Source: Saprospiraceae bacterium (GTDB lineage: Bacteria; Bacteroidota; Bacteroidia; Chitinophagales; Saprospiraceae). From it: a stretch of DNA of 64,000 nt. The notes below the pieces were generated by a model, which worked only from the letters and a program-made list of their open reading frames with translations, ran no database searches and was not told the origin of the DNA. The stretch covers positions 62,001 through 126,000 of the forward strand of contig JABWBR010000001.1 of the NCBI GenBank assembly GCA_013360405.1. The letters are read 5' to 3'. The position numbers were made by a program, and so were the translations under genes. Shown here one piece after another: positions 20,301 through 28,886 of the stretch (its first letter is position 1; every line of letters begins with the position of its first letter).

Positions 20301-21027
20301 AAACCAATACACGACGTACGACAACCTCGACTTCGGTACGGTAAAAGGTTTCTCGTTTACTTATGACCTTCGCCGTACGGGCAATCTTTCGCTCAATGCC
20401 AACTATACGCTGCAATTTGCCGATGGTACGGGTTCTGACGCCAACTCACAGCGCGGCCTGACTAACCGCGGCAACCTGCGTACGTTGTTCCCGCTCAACT
20501 TTGACGAACGCCACCGCTTTGTAGCCGCTGTCGATTACCGCTACGGTTCGGGCAAGCGCTATACAGGCCCCGAATTATTCGGCAAGCCTATTCTGGCCAA
20601 CTTCGGCGTCAACCTCCAGGCGATCGCCGTATCTGGCCGCCCTTACACAGCCACTCAGCGTCCGGTTGAATTGGGCGGCGTGGGTTTCGTAGGCGACATC
20701 AACGGCGCGCGCAAACCCTGGAACTTTACGCTGAACATGCGCGTAGACAAAACTTTCGACATCGGTCCCAAGTTGGGCCTGAACGTTTATGTTCGCGTAT
20801 CTAACCTGCTCGACCGTCGCAATGTAATCAACGTATATTCCGCTACCGGTTCGCCCGAAGACGACGGCTTCCTGCGTTCGGATTTCGGCCAGGACCAGTT
20901 AGAAACACTGTCTAATTCTGTTCGCCCGGTCGAGTCATACCTGGCTTCTTACCAGTGGGCTCTGCTCAACCCGAACTTATACAGCTTGCCGCGCAGGATA
21001 TTCATGGGCGTTATTTTTGATTTCTAA
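17344..21027 (+). CDS. TonB-dependent receptor with carboxypeptidase-regulatory-like domain
   Basis: A 1227-residue outer-membrane protein. Residues 1-21 are a signal peptide ending LALAQ. Residues 22-110 form a carboxypeptidase-like beta-sandwich domain typical of Bacteroidota receptors. The plug follows (about 125-230), with LPTRNINALAATTAGL, ITVRGSRSDATNYYVDG and EIDQLQVITGGVESQYGDV. The remainder is a beta-barrel ending in a C-terminal aromatic residue (IFMGVIFDF), the usual signal for outer-membrane insertion. The substrate cannot be read. It is 26 bases upstream of a T9SS cargo protein and in line with a PorV-like protein, so it may work with surface secretion rather than in simple nutrient import. 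No SusD partner is present. Confidence 0.93.
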   Translation: MVRYLLLLTALLFTSSLALAQTSLNGKVTIGETGEVVIYGNVAIYKNGVLITGTETDLDGNYNFANMDPGTYDVEASYVGYQSQRVTGVKVFAGRANKLDIQLASSGGISLAEVVVVEYKVPLVEQDNTTQGQVITSDQIKNLPTRNINALAATTAGLASADEGGAITVRGSRSDATNYYVDGIRVQGNLIPESEIDQLQVITGGVESQYGDVTGGIISITTKGPSDKFSGGIEAETSKYLDAFDNNLVGINLSGPIARNKQGVSVLGFRLSGRYTYNVDDDPPATPVFQVKDDVLRELEANPLVRKNDVDFIAADFLDNDDVNVLDARPNETFKRYDITAKIDARFTKAIDMSLSGSFANTNNTFTPGGWRLYNSHNNPTDEGRTYRGNFRFRHRLGGEGGGPGSKPSTIQNANYTLQIGYEKTKYDVADPRHGNNYFDYGYIGKYDIDYIPIFDVDFDQNTGQVFLSHLDYREVLRSYEAGASNPVLANYNLSRGFVSGEDLNPGALNYGFAGQGEGGVTLDSFAIYNGRNAGVYTTSWNFHSNVGAIYNQVFKSENDIYTFNANASFDLVPGSSDKGRHNIQAGIWYEQRANRSYNVAPRGLWQLGRQLINNHFQGLGTDTIGYVAIPTGLGDSIQAPLLNNLYADNPDNLFYRRVREALNIPITEYVNIDGLDPDQLSLDMFSAKELNDQSLIYNLGYDYLGNPFDGTFEDFFTATDPVTGVRTFPVAPNRPIYTAAYIQDKFTFKDIIFRLGVRVDRYDANTKVLKDNYSLYEISTADEFHANFGGDRPGNIGDDFAVYVADNKVTDDPDIVAYRQNDSWFKPDGTPVNSSLDIDEIRSGLVFPWYKNPEARANPTYIKDRNFDVTTSFEDYEVQVNVMPRLAFSFPISTEANFFAHYDILVQRPPTSTIASPRDYFYFTEVSYGANNPISNPNLKPERTVDYEVGFQQKLSNTSALKIAAYYKEMRDMIQQRTFFPVPIVNQYTTYDNLDFGTVKGFSFTYDLRRTGNLSLNANYTLQFADGTGSDANSQRGLTNRGNLRTLFPLNFDERHRFVAAVDYRYGSGKRYTGPELFGKPILANFGVNLQAIAVSGRPYTATQRPVELGGVGFVGDINGARKPWNFTLNMRVDKTFDIGPKLGLNVYVRVSNLLDRRNVINVYSATGSPEDDGFLRSDFGQDQLETLSNSVRPVESYLASYQWALLNPNLYSLPRRIFMGVIFDF

Positions 21028-21053
21028 TGTAAAATGAAAAAAAACTATAAACT

Positions 21054-24000
21054 ATGCGTAATCTGAGAATAGGGATGCTGCTTATGTTGGCCCTGGCAAT
21101 GGTGTCGGTTGCGCGCGCGCATATCGACCCCACCAAGAACAACAAACCGGCAAGGCCCAATCAGCCCGATCAATCCATTCAATTCCGGGAGCTCTGCGAC
21201 AATGCCGTAGCCCAGATTGATCAGGAAATCAACAACGTACGCGCCCGTTTGACTACCGGCGGCGACGTGTGGTGGGATGGTGACGACGGCCGCTATGTAG
21301 TGCCCAAACCGCCTCCCGGCGTACCTGAAGTATCTTCGATTTTTGCCGGCGCCGTTTGGCTCGGCGGCCTCGACGGCGGCGGTAACCTCAAGGTAGCCGC
21401 TCAAACCTACGGACGTAGCGGCGGTAACTTCGACTTCTGGCCCGGTCCGCTTACTCCTTACGACCCGGCTGACCCCACCAGCAGCGGATTAACCAGCCAG
21501 GATACCTGTGCGCGTTGGGACCGCTTTTTTGTGGTGAAAGGCGAAAATATCGGCCTCCACCTCAAAAATTTCCGCGACGCCCAAATTGCCGGCGTAGCCT
21601 ACGACCCCGGCCTGATCCCCAGCGATGTGAAAGCATGGCCGGGCAGAGGCAACCCCTTCTTTTTTGAGGAGGTCGGTTTCGAATTGCCCAATACCTCGCA
21701 AGGTCTGGCAGGCTTCTGGGATGAAGACGGCGACGGCAACTACAACCCCGAATTCGGCGACTATCCGGTCATTGAAATTCGCGGTTGCGAAGCGCCCCAA
21801 TATCCCGATGAGATGATCTTCTGGATCTACAACGACAACGGTAACGTACACGCAGAAAGCCAGGGTAGTACCCCCATTAAGATGGAAATACAGGTACAGA
21901 CTTTTGCTTATCGCACCAACGATGAGATCAATAACATGACCTTCCAGCGGTACAAACTTATCAACCGCAATACGGATATAATCAAAGAAACCTACTTCGC
22001 TATGTGGGCCGACCCCGACCTGGGTTGCTACACCGACGACTATATCGGTTGCGATACTACGCGAAGCCTGGCCTACGTATACAACGTGGATGCCCTCGAC
22101 GGCACCAACGGCTGTAGCTGCGACCAGGGCGTCAATACGTATTGCGAAGACGTGCCTATCCTTGGCCTTGACTATTTCCGCGGCCCCCGTAACGAATTCG
22201 ACCAGGAAATCGGTATGTCATCTTTTACCTATTCCAACAACGGCGGAGGCACGCCTACCCCTCCCCCGGGTACAACTGACGCCAACAGCGCTCAGGAATA
22301 CTACTACTACCTCACCGGCCGCTGGCGCGACGGCAGCCCGTTCACCTACGGCGGCGATGCCTATCAAGATGGTGTGGCTACTCGTTATGCCTTCCCTGAT
22401 GCACCTAATAGCAACGGCTGGTCGATGTGTAAGGAAGCACTGCCGGTAGGCGACCGCCGTACGATACAGGCATCCGGCCCCTTTACTCTGCTCCCCGGCG
22501 CTGTTAACGAACTTATCGTAGGTATGGTTTGGGTGGCCGACCAGATTTACCCCTGCCCCAGCATACGCAAACTGCAGGAAGCCGACGACGTGGCCCAGGC
22601 GCTTTTCGATAACTGTTTCGAAATTACGCGCGGCCCCGATGCGCCCGACGTGGACTTCATCGAGCTCGATCGCGAAATTATCGCCGTATTCTCCAATGAT
22701 ACGACCGGCCGTTCTAATAACCCATACGAAAGCTATGCCGCAAAAGGCCTGCGTATTCCTGATGGCGTGACAGACAGCCTCTACCGCTTCGAAGGGTATA
22801 AATTGTTCCAGTTTGCCGGCCCTGAAGTGTCGCTGTCAGACCAGGACGATCCCGCCAAGGTGCGCCTGGTTTATCAGGTAGACGTTAAAAACGGCGTGAG
22901 CCGCCTCTTCAACTGGAAGGGTTTGAGCCCCGAAGACGAAGTCACTACGCCTACACCGGTAGAATATTTTGTGCCCGAATTGCAAGTGGATGGCGCCGAC
23001 GAGGGTATCCGTCATACTTTCCGTATCACGGAAGACCAATTTGCACAGGGCGACCGCAGTCTGGTCAACCATCGCAGGTACTACTTTGTAGCCGTGGCTT
23101 ATGCCTATAACGAATACGACCCGTTTGACCCGGCTGATGGTTTGGGTCAGCGCTTCCCCTATCTGGAAGGCGACCGCAACATCGGCGACGGCGCCAATTC
23201 GTTCTATACGGTTATTCCGCGACCCATCGTAGATCGCACGCTCAATGCCGCTTATGGCGACGGCGTGTTGATCACTCGTATTGATGGTGTCGGTGTCGGG
23301 GGCAATTTTATCGATATTTCTGACGAAAGCCGCCAGAAAATCGAACAAAGCTTCGGCACAACGACTTTTGACGGCCAGATCACTTACAAATCCGGCCGCG
23401 GCCCGATCAATGTGTCTATTTACAACCCGATCGAAGTACAAGACGGCGAGTTTGAACTGACGATGATTGACGAAAATATGGCCAACCAGAACCTGGATAA
23501 TCAGGTTCGATGGGTATTGAAAAACTTGTCGGTTCCCGGCTCTCCTGTTATCGCTTCTGAATCGACCATCGATCGTCTCAATGAGCAAATCGTGCCGCAA
23601 TACGGTTTCTCCGTAACGATAGGTCAAACACAGGAAGTAGGCGCCAATCCTTTCGAGAATAATGGAGCTATCGGATACGAGGAAGAATACAAAAACGCCG
23701 AGCCTACCCGGTGGATTAGAGGGTACAAGGACAACCTGATACTCGGCGCTCCTGCGGGGGTTTTGCTCGAAACTTCTATGTTCGACTACGTAGCAACCGA
23801 CGTATCAAGCGAAGAAGATTACGCTATCGACCCGTTGCAGCGCCTTACCAATATCGGCCCGGGGTATTTTATTCCGTATTATATGGCTGACTGGCGCGTG
23901 CGACCGGCTGACGCCCCTCAGCCTTATCTGACGCCGGCCTGGACTACTATATCGGGTAACCAAAGCGGGATCGTGCGTGGGCAGATGAAGCTCGAAAATA

Positions 24001-25097
24001 CGCCCAACGTAGATATCGTGTTTACGTCAAACAAAGACTTGTGGAGCCGGTGTGTGGTTATCGAAACCGCTAACCGCTATTACCAGGAAGCCGGCTTTGT
24101 GGCACAAGGCGATCGCAAGCATTTCGACTTGCGCGGCGCACCCAGTGTAACCAAGTTTGACAATGACGGCGATGGCCGCCCCGATCCGGATCCCAACGAA
24201 GCCGTGCCTGGCATGGGCTGGTTCCCGGGTTATGCTATCGACGTAGAAACGGGCCAGCGCCTCGATGTTTTCTTTGGTGAAAACTCGACTTATGACGGTA
24301 CATTCATTCCGGAGGCCAATAACGGCGCGGATATGATGTTCAATCCTTCGGCCTTTGACTTTGTCAATCCGGCAGGTGGCAACTTCGCCAGCATTTACAA
24401 CTATATAGCCGGCGGTCAGCACTACGTATATGTGTCTAAACTGCCCTATAGCGAATGCGCCCTGTTTAAGGATCGCCTTGCCGCCAGCCCCAACCTCACA
24501 CGTAAAGTACTTGCTGTGAAGGAAATCGCTTGGGCGGGTATGATTGCGTTGCCTGCTAATGTGCAGATGAAGTCGTACCAGGATGGCCTTATTCCCGAAG
24601 ACGTAGTGGTGAAGCTGCGCGTGGAGAACCCGTATCAGAACCTGAAGGTGACGGATGAATTTAACGGTTATCCTACCTACCGCTTCAAGATTGAAGGTAA
24701 AAAGGCATCTCCGCTTACAGTTGAAGCTGTAGAAAGCGCACTCGACCAGATCAGAATGGTGCCCAACCCTTATTTCGGCTTCTCTGAATACGAAGATTCG
24801 CAATTCGAGAACATCGTGAAGATCACCAACCTGCCGGTTAAGTGCGTAGTGACGATCTACACCCTCGACGGCAAATTCATCCGCCAGTACAACCGCGATG
24901 AAGTAGCCGGCGATCCCAAAGGGTACGGTGTATTGTCGCCACAAGTAGCTCCCGCATTGGAATGGGATCTCAAGAATAGCAAGGGTATTCCTATTGCCAG
25001 CGGTGTTTACCTGATCCACGTAAAGGCAGAAGGCCTTGGAGAAAGAACGCTCAAGTGGTTCGGTGTCAACAGGAACTTTGAAACTAACGGACTCTAA
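21054..25097 (+). CDS. Large T9SS-type C-terminal-domain surface protein
   Basis: A 1347-residue secreted protein. It has a signal peptide (about 1-22, ending VSVARAH), a long body of unknown fold, and a C-terminal domain (about 1245-1347) of the T9SS type A style: VPNPYFGFS, VTIYTLDGKFIRQY and GIPIASGVYLIHVKA. Such domains direct export by the type IX machinery and are removed or anchored at the surface. Acidic calcium-like loops are present (DEDGDGNYNPEFGD at about 223-236; DNDGDGRPDPDPNE at about 1039-1052). Repeated Cys residues lie around 340-375. It is flanked by a TonB receptor and a PorV-like protein in one unit. The biochemical role is not recognisable. Confidence 0.85.
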   Translation: MRNLRIGMLLMLALAMVSVARAHIDPTKNNKPARPNQPDQSIQFRELCDNAVAQIDQEINNVRARLTTGGDVWWDGDDGRYVVPKPPPGVPEVSSIFAGAVWLGGLDGGGNLKVAAQTYGRSGGNFDFWPGPLTPYDPADPTSSGLTSQDTCARWDRFFVVKGENIGLHLKNFRDAQIAGVAYDPGLIPSDVKAWPGRGNPFFFEEVGFELPNTSQGLAGFWDEDGDGNYNPEFGDYPVIEIRGCEAPQYPDEMIFWIYNDNGNVHAESQGSTPIKMEIQVQTFAYRTNDEINNMTFQRYKLINRNTDIIKETYFAMWADPDLGCYTDDYIGCDTTRSLAYVYNVDALDGTNGCSCDQGVNTYCEDVPILGLDYFRGPRNEFDQEIGMSSFTYSNNGGGTPTPPPGTTDANSAQEYYYYLTGRWRDGSPFTYGGDAYQDGVATRYAFPDAPNSNGWSMCKEALPVGDRRTIQASGPFTLLPGAVNELIVGMVWVADQIYPCPSIRKLQEADDVAQALFDNCFEITRGPDAPDVDFIELDREIIAVFSNDTTGRSNNPYESYAAKGLRIPDGVTDSLYRFEGYKLFQFAGPEVSLSDQDDPAKVRLVYQVDVKNGVSRLFNWKGLSPEDEVTTPTPVEYFVPELQVDGADEGIRHTFRITEDQFAQGDRSLVNHRRYYFVAVAYAYNEYDPFDPADGLGQRFPYLEGDRNIGDGANSFYTVIPRPIVDRTLNAAYGDGVLITRIDGVGVGGNFIDISDESRQKIEQSFGTTTFDGQITYKSGRGPINVSIYNPIEVQDGEFELTMIDENMANQNLDNQVRWVLKNLSVPGSPVIASESTIDRLNEQIVPQYGFSVTIGQTQEVGANPFENNGAIGYEEEYKNAEPTRWIRGYKDNLILGAPAGVLLETSMFDYVATDVSSEEDYAIDPLQRLTNIGPGYFIPYYMADWRVRPADAPQPYLTPAWTTISGNQSGIVRGQMKLENTPNVDIVFTSNKDLWSRCVVIETANRYYQEAGFVAQGDRKHFDLRGAPSVTKFDNDGDGRPDPDPNEAVPGMGWFPGYAIDVETGQRLDVFFGENSTYDGTFIPEANNGADMMFNPSAFDFVNPAGGNFASIYNYIAGGQHYVYVSKLPYSECALFKDRLAASPNLTRKVLAVKEIAWAGMIALPANVQMKSYQDGLIPEDVVVKLRVENPYQNLKVTDEFNGYPTYRFKIEGKKASPLTVEAVESALDQIRMVPNPYFGFSEYEDSQFENIVKITNLPVKCVVTIYTLDGKFIRQYNRDEVAGDPKGYGVLSPQVAPALEWDLKNSKGIPIASGVYLIHVKAEGLGERTLKWFGVNRNFETNGL

Positions 25098-25110
25098 TTT
25101 CATTGAAGTG

Positions 25111-25217
25111 AACCGGTGGGGGAGGGTTGATGAAGGTTTATGAAAGTTGATGAAGGTTGTTTTTTGATAATACCCTCATAAACCCTCATAAACCCTCATA
25201 AACCCTCCCCCGGTGGT
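25111..25217. repeat. 3'-end hairpin element B: aaccctcat tandem repeats
   Basis: The gap between the T9SS cargo and the PorV-like gene is a hairpin. The left side carries gatgaaggtttatgaa-type units; the right side carries four ccctcataaa units. The outer ends aaccggtgggggagggtt (25111-25128) and aaccctcccccggtggtt (25200-25217) are reverse complements apart from three positions. The element begins 13 bases after one stop codon and ends 17 before the next start. Confidence 0.93.
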
Positions 25218-25234
25218 TCCAAAATCATCAAAAT

Positions 25235-26287
25235 ATGAGCAAGGCTTTTTACCATATACTACTACTCACCGGCCTCTGTGCGCTGCCCCTGGCTATGCAG
25301 GCGGGCAACCCCGACAGGCAGGGCGAAGCGGGCGCTTACGAGTTGCTGATGATGCCTTATGCGCGTTCAGCGGGCTTGAGTGCAATGACATCTTCGCTGG
25401 TAACAGGGGTAGAGGCTATGCACGTCAACGTGGCGGGCATGTCGCGCATCAATAAAACGGAAGTATTGATCGGCAACTCTATTTATTTGCAGGGTACCGG
25501 TATCAATACCAACGCTTTTGGCATTACCCAGCGCGTTGGAAAAGGCGGCGCCTTTGGTTTTAGCTTGATGGCGCTCGACTTTGGCGATATCCCTGTAACG
25601 ACTACGGCACAGCCCGAAGGTACCGGTGCTGATTATTCGCCCAGCTTTTTCAACCTGGCCTTCGGATATAGCAATACGTTTGAAAACAAAGTTTCAGTCG
25701 GGGTATTATTCCGCGCTATTTCTGAATCGATCTCCAACGTGTCGGCTTTCGGCTTCGGCATTGACGCAGGCGTGCAATACGTGACCGGCGAAAAGGAAAA
25801 CTTCAAATTTGGAATTTCTTTGCGCAATATCGGCTCGCGTATGCGCTTCGGCGGCGAGGGTCTTTCGGTACAACGCCCGCGCCCGGGTCGTGGCGAATAC
25901 CCGCTCACTTACGAAACCCGTCCGGAAGGATTTGAATTGCCATCGTTGCTCAATATCGGGATGTCGTACGATATCTATTTTGGCGCAGCTCACCGATTTA
26001 CGGTATTGGGCCACTTCACCGCGCACTCTTTCTCGCAGGACCAAGTGGGCGGCGGCTTTGAATATGCGCTCAAAGATTTCTTTATGCTGCGCGGAGCTTA
26101 TCGCTATGAGTTTGGCAGCAGCGATGAAATCACTGCTCCTGTAGAAACCGGTCTCAGCGCCGGCGTTGCCGTACAAGTACCGTTGAGCAAGACGAACAAA
26201 AATTCGCGCTTTGGAATCGAATATGCGTATCGCCAAACCCGCGTTTGGAACGGAACGCACAACTTCGGCGTACGCTTCGGCATCTAA
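25235..26287 (+). CDS. PorV/PorQ family outer-membrane protein
   Basis: A 350-residue outer-membrane beta-barrel with a signal peptide (about 1-23, ending AMQAG). The N-terminal block AYELLMMPYARSAGLSAMTSSLVTGVEAMHVNVAGMSR follows the PorV/PorQ pattern (ExxxIpxGaRxxGmGgA...aiwwNPAGl); I read it in pieces at about 31-68. The barrel ends FGVRFGI, with aromatic residues in alternation. PorV-like proteins shuttle T9SS cargo to the attachment complex. Encoded just after a cargo protein, it may be a dedicated partner for it rather than the housekeeping PorV. A strong terminator follows. Confidence 0.85.
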   Translation: MSKAFYHILLLTGLCALPLAMQAGNPDRQGEAGAYELLMMPYARSAGLSAMTSSLVTGVEAMHVNVAGMSRINKTEVLIGNSIYLQGTGINTNAFGITQRVGKGGAFGFSLMALDFGDIPVTTTAQPEGTGADYSPSFFNLAFGYSNTFENKVSVGVLFRAISESISNVSAFGFGIDAGVQYVTGEKENFKFGISLRNIGSRMRFGGEGLSVQRPRPGRGEYPLTYETRPEGFELPSLLNIGMSYDIYFGAAHRFTVLGHFTAHSFSQDQVGGGFEYALKDFFMLRGAYRYEFGSSDEITAPVETGLSAGVAVQVPLSKTNKNSRFGIEYAYRQTRVWNGTHNFGVRFGI

Positions 26288-26333
26288 TGTACTTGAAAAA
26301 GTAAAAAACAATCCCTATATTGGGAGCGTTATT

Positions 26334-26383
26334 AAAAGGCAAGAACGTTTTCACGCACCTCCGTGAAAGCGTTCTTGCCTTTT
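26334..26383 (+). terminator. Rho-independent terminator after the PorV-like gene
   Basis: A near-perfect stem of about 20 base pairs: aaaaggcaagaacg (from 26334) pairs with cgttcttgcctttt (to 26383), with tttcacg/cgtgaaa continuing inward and one mismatch. The right arm ends in TTTT. It closes the TonB/T9SS/PorV unit 47 bases after the stop. Confidence 0.9.
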
Positions 26384-26428
26384 ATATCATACCGCAAGCG
26401 ATTTGTGTTTTATGAAAAAATTAAGATT

Positions 26429-26905
26429 ATGTCAATTATTAATTATTTGACGCAAGAGGGTTTTAACAAACTCAAGGCTGATCTGGACGAGATGAAATCT
26501 ACGGGCCGCGATGAAGCATCCCGTGCTATTGCTGAAGCCCGCGAAAAAGGCGATCTTTCGGAAAATGCCGAATACGATGCAGCCAAAGAGGCGCAAGGAA
26601 TGCTCGAATTGCGCATCAACGAGTTGGAAATGGTATTGTCTACTGCCAGGATACTCGACCAAAGCCAATTAGATGCCTCCAAAGTAACCGTCATGGCTAA
26701 TGTGACGATAAAAAACCTGAAGACGGCAAGAGAGCTTACCTACAAATTGGTATCCGAATCAGAGGCCGACCTGAAGACGATGAAGATTTCGGTCAATTCA
26801 CCGATGGGCCAGGGCCTGCTCGGCAAAAGCGTAGGCGATATTGCTAAAGTAGTAACGCCCAACGGCAATATGGAATTTGAAATTGTCAACATTACAATTG
26901 ACTAA
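26429..26905 (+). CDS. greA: Transcription elongation factor GreA
   Basis: A 158-residue GreA that stimulates RNA cleavage by backtracked RNA polymerase. The N-terminal coiled coil has the family tip motif EKGDLSENAEYDAAKEAQ (about 41-58) with the two acidic tip residues, and the C-terminal FKBP-like domain ends SVGDIAKVVTPNG. The longer frame from 26363 runs back into the terminator region, so the ATG at 26429 is used. Four bases separate it from the HIT gene. Confidence 0.97.
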   Translation: MSIINYLTQEGFNKLKADLDEMKSTGRDEASRAIAEAREKGDLSENAEYDAAKEAQGMLELRINELEMVLSTARILDQSQLDASKVTVMANVTIKNLKTARELTYKLVSESEADLKTMKISVNSPMGQGLLGKSVGDIAKVVTPNGNMEFEIVNITID

Positions 26906-26909
26906 TACC

Positions 26910-27305
26910 ATGGCCAGTATTTTCACGCGTATTATCAATGGCGAAATTCCCTGCCATAAAATAGCTGAAACGCCCGATTATCTGGCTTTCCTGGATATTC
27001 GTCCTTTGGCGAAAGGGCACACGCTGGTGGTTCCCAAACTCGAAGTTGACTACGTCTTTGATATGGACGACGAGCAACTCGCCGGCCTGATGCTGTTTGC
27101 CAAGCGGGTGGCAAAAGCCGTAGAAGCTTCGGTGACCTGCAAACGCATCGGCGTGGCCGTGATCGGCCTCGAAGTGCCCCACACCCACATCCACCTGGTA
27201 CCCATCAATGAAATCTCGGATATGACCTTCGGCCGGCCACCATTGGAGATAGCAGCCGACGAGATGGCGGCATTGGCTGCTGAAATTGCCGCCAAGCTGC
27301 CTTAA
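26910..27305 (+). CDS. HIT family nucleotide-binding protein
   Basis: A 131-residue histidine triad protein, Hint/HinT-like, expected to hydrolyse AMP linked to amines or other groups. The start IFTRIINGEIPCHKI and the triad His91-x-His93-x-His95 (PHTHIHLVP) are typical. The ATG at 26910 comes 4 bases after greA. The stop codon overlaps the ruvC stop codon by two bases in the convergent gene. Confidence 0.95.
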   Translation: MASIFTRIINGEIPCHKIAETPDYLAFLDIRPLAKGHTLVVPKLEVDYVFDMDDEQLAGLMLFAKRVAKAVEASVTCKRIGVAVIGLEVPHTHIHLVPINEISDMTFGRPPLEIAADEMAALAAEIAAKLP

Positions 27306-27859
27306 CCGATTTTATCCGGGTTGCTTTTTAAAAAATCTCCCCACCCGCCATACCTTTTTTGACCCGAACCGGCCAATTTGTTTTGGTAAAAATGGCACAT
27401 GGCCACGGCAAGTGCGTCGGTGGCATCGAGATATTGGCCGCTGAGGTCGAGCTTCAATTGGTTGGCAAGCATCGCGGCTACCTGCTCTTTAGAGGCGTTG
27501 CCATTGCCGGTGACCGATTGTTTCACCTTCTTTGGGGAGTATTCGGTCACCTCCAGGTCGATAGAGATGGCGGCAGCGATGGCTACGCCCTGGGCACGGC
27601 CCAGTTTGAGCATCGATTGCACATTATTGCCATAAAAGGGCGCCTCAATGGCCATCTCCCTGGGGTGGAAGGTATGGATCAGCTCCTGAACGCGATCGTA
27701 GATGCGTTTGAGTTTGGTATAAGGCGATACGGTAGCGCTGAGTCGCAGTACGCCGAGTTCCAGCACGTTTACCTGCCGTTGGTCTAATTCAATGACGGCA
27801 AACCCCAATATGTTGGTGCCCGGGTCGATGCCCAGTACACGGCGAGTCGATTCGCTCAT
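27302..27859 (-). CDS. ruvC: Crossover junction endodeoxyribonuclease RuvC
   Basis: A 185-residue Holliday-junction resolvase working with RuvAB in recombination. Acidic active-site residues are visible: Asp12 in GIDPGT, Glu in MAIEAPFYG (about 75), and the C-terminal Asp pair in LDATDALAVA. The frame is open to 27916, but the family starts near MSESTRRVLGIDPGT, so the ATG at 27859 is used. Its stop overlaps the HIT stop. It is divergent from the flippase-like gene, whose promoter lies just beyond its start. Confidence 0.96.
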   Translation of the reverse strand: MSESTRRVLGIDPGTNILGFAVIELDQRQVNVLELGVLRLSATVSPYTKLKRIYDRVQELIHTFHPREMAIEAPFYGNNVQSMLKLGRAQGVAIAAAISIDLEVTEYSPKKVKQSVTGNGNASKEQVAAMLANQLKLDLSGQYLDATDALAVAMCHFYQNKLAGSGQKRYGGWGDFLKSNPDKIG

Positions 27860-27867
27860 CAGATCGG

Positions 27868-27897
27868 TTTGTAAACCCGAAAGTACTTGTATTTTTG
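27868..27897 (+). promoter_or_regulatory. Bacteroidota-type promoter of the flippase-like operon
   Basis: TTTG (27868-27871), an 18-base spacer, and TATTTTTG (27890-27897), an exact TAnnTTTG. It sits in the 57-base gap after the divergent ruvC start. Transcription from about 27904 gives a leader of about 13 bases to the GTG start at 27917. Confidence 0.7.
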
Positions 27898-27916
27898 ATA
27901 AAAAGCTGCCACGCAT

Positions 27917-28879
27917 GTGGGTATAGAGAAAACTATTGTCATACAGGAGGTCTTTTTTCGCCGGCGCCGGCTATGGGTAGGCCTGCTCAAAGCGCTGCTG
28001 GTGGGCTGGTTGGGCTACATACTGTATCGTCAGGTGGTAGTCGAGGCCGCTATGTCGGGGTTATGGCGCGATTTGGCCGGGCTATGGCCTGAAAGCCTGC
28101 CCTGGCTGCTTGCCACTGCTGTGCTTATGCCGGTCAATTGGATGCTGGAAGCGCAAAAATGGCGCTGCCTGATGGCGCCTTTTGCCCCGCTTAATAAACG
28201 TCAGGCACTACGCGGCATCATGGCCGGGGTATCCTTTTCGCAACTCACCCCCAATCGCATTGGCGAATACGGAGGCCGGCTGGCGATATTACCCGCGGGG
28301 CAATATGGCGCGGGCGTGGCCGCATCGATGGTGGGCAGCCTGGCTCAGTGGTTAGCGCTTTTTTCGGGCGGGCTGGCCGGACTGCTTTATATGGCTCGTT
28401 CTGACACGCCCTGGCGGTATGCAGCCCTCGCTACTGCCGGTATCCTGGTTGTGCTAAGCGTGGCGTATTTTGCAGGGGGGCGCCTGCAATGGAGTATGCC
28501 GGCCCTATTGCGCCGGCAACTAAGTAACCTTACACCATACCCGCAAAAAATACTGTGGCGCGTCCTGGCACTGGCCTTCGCTCGCTACGCGGTATACGTG
28601 GTACAATACGCCTTGCTGATTCGCGCCACAAACCTCGCCATCCCTCCTGATATGGTCTTATCAGGTATTGCGGCCATCTATTTGTTTCAGACAGGCATCC
28701 CCGTGCCGCCGCTTGCCGCCGTGCTTACACGAGGAGAATTGGCACTTTGGTTATGGGAAAGTTATAATGTAGATACTTTAAGCATCCTTACGGCCAGTTT
28801 TGCGTTATTTATAATAAACCTCGGTGTGCCCGCGTTACTTGGTGCGGCTGTAATCGTCAAAACCAAAGTTTTAAAATAG
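27917..28879 (+). CDS. Lysylphosphatidylglycerol synthase TM-like (flippase-like) protein
   Basis: A 320-residue polytopic membrane protein with about eight helices of the LPG_synthase_TM/UPF0104 family. The signature is WMLEAQKWRCLM (about 75-86) followed by MAGVSFSQLTPNRIGEYGGR (about 100-119). Family members include the flippase half of MprF and archaeal/bacterial proteins thought to move lipids; the exact substrate here is unknown. The start is a GTG at 27917; an ATG two bases earlier is in another frame. It is followed 7 bases later by the DUF3108 gene. Confidence 0.86.
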   Translation: MGIEKTIVIQEVFFRRRRLWVGLLKALLVGWLGYILYRQVVVEAAMSGLWRDLAGLWPESLPWLLATAVLMPVNWMLEAQKWRCLMAPFAPLNKRQALRGIMAGVSFSQLTPNRIGEYGGRLAILPAGQYGAGVAASMVGSLAQWLALFSGGLAGLLYMARSDTPWRYAALATAGILVVLSVAYFAGGRLQWSMPALLRRQLSNLTPYPQKILWRVLALAFARYAVYVVQYALLIRATNLAIPPDMVLSGIAAIYLFQTGIPVPPLAAVLTRGELALWLWESYNVDTLSILTASFALFIINLGVPALLGAAVIVKTKVLK

Positions 28880-28886
28880 TAAGAAA

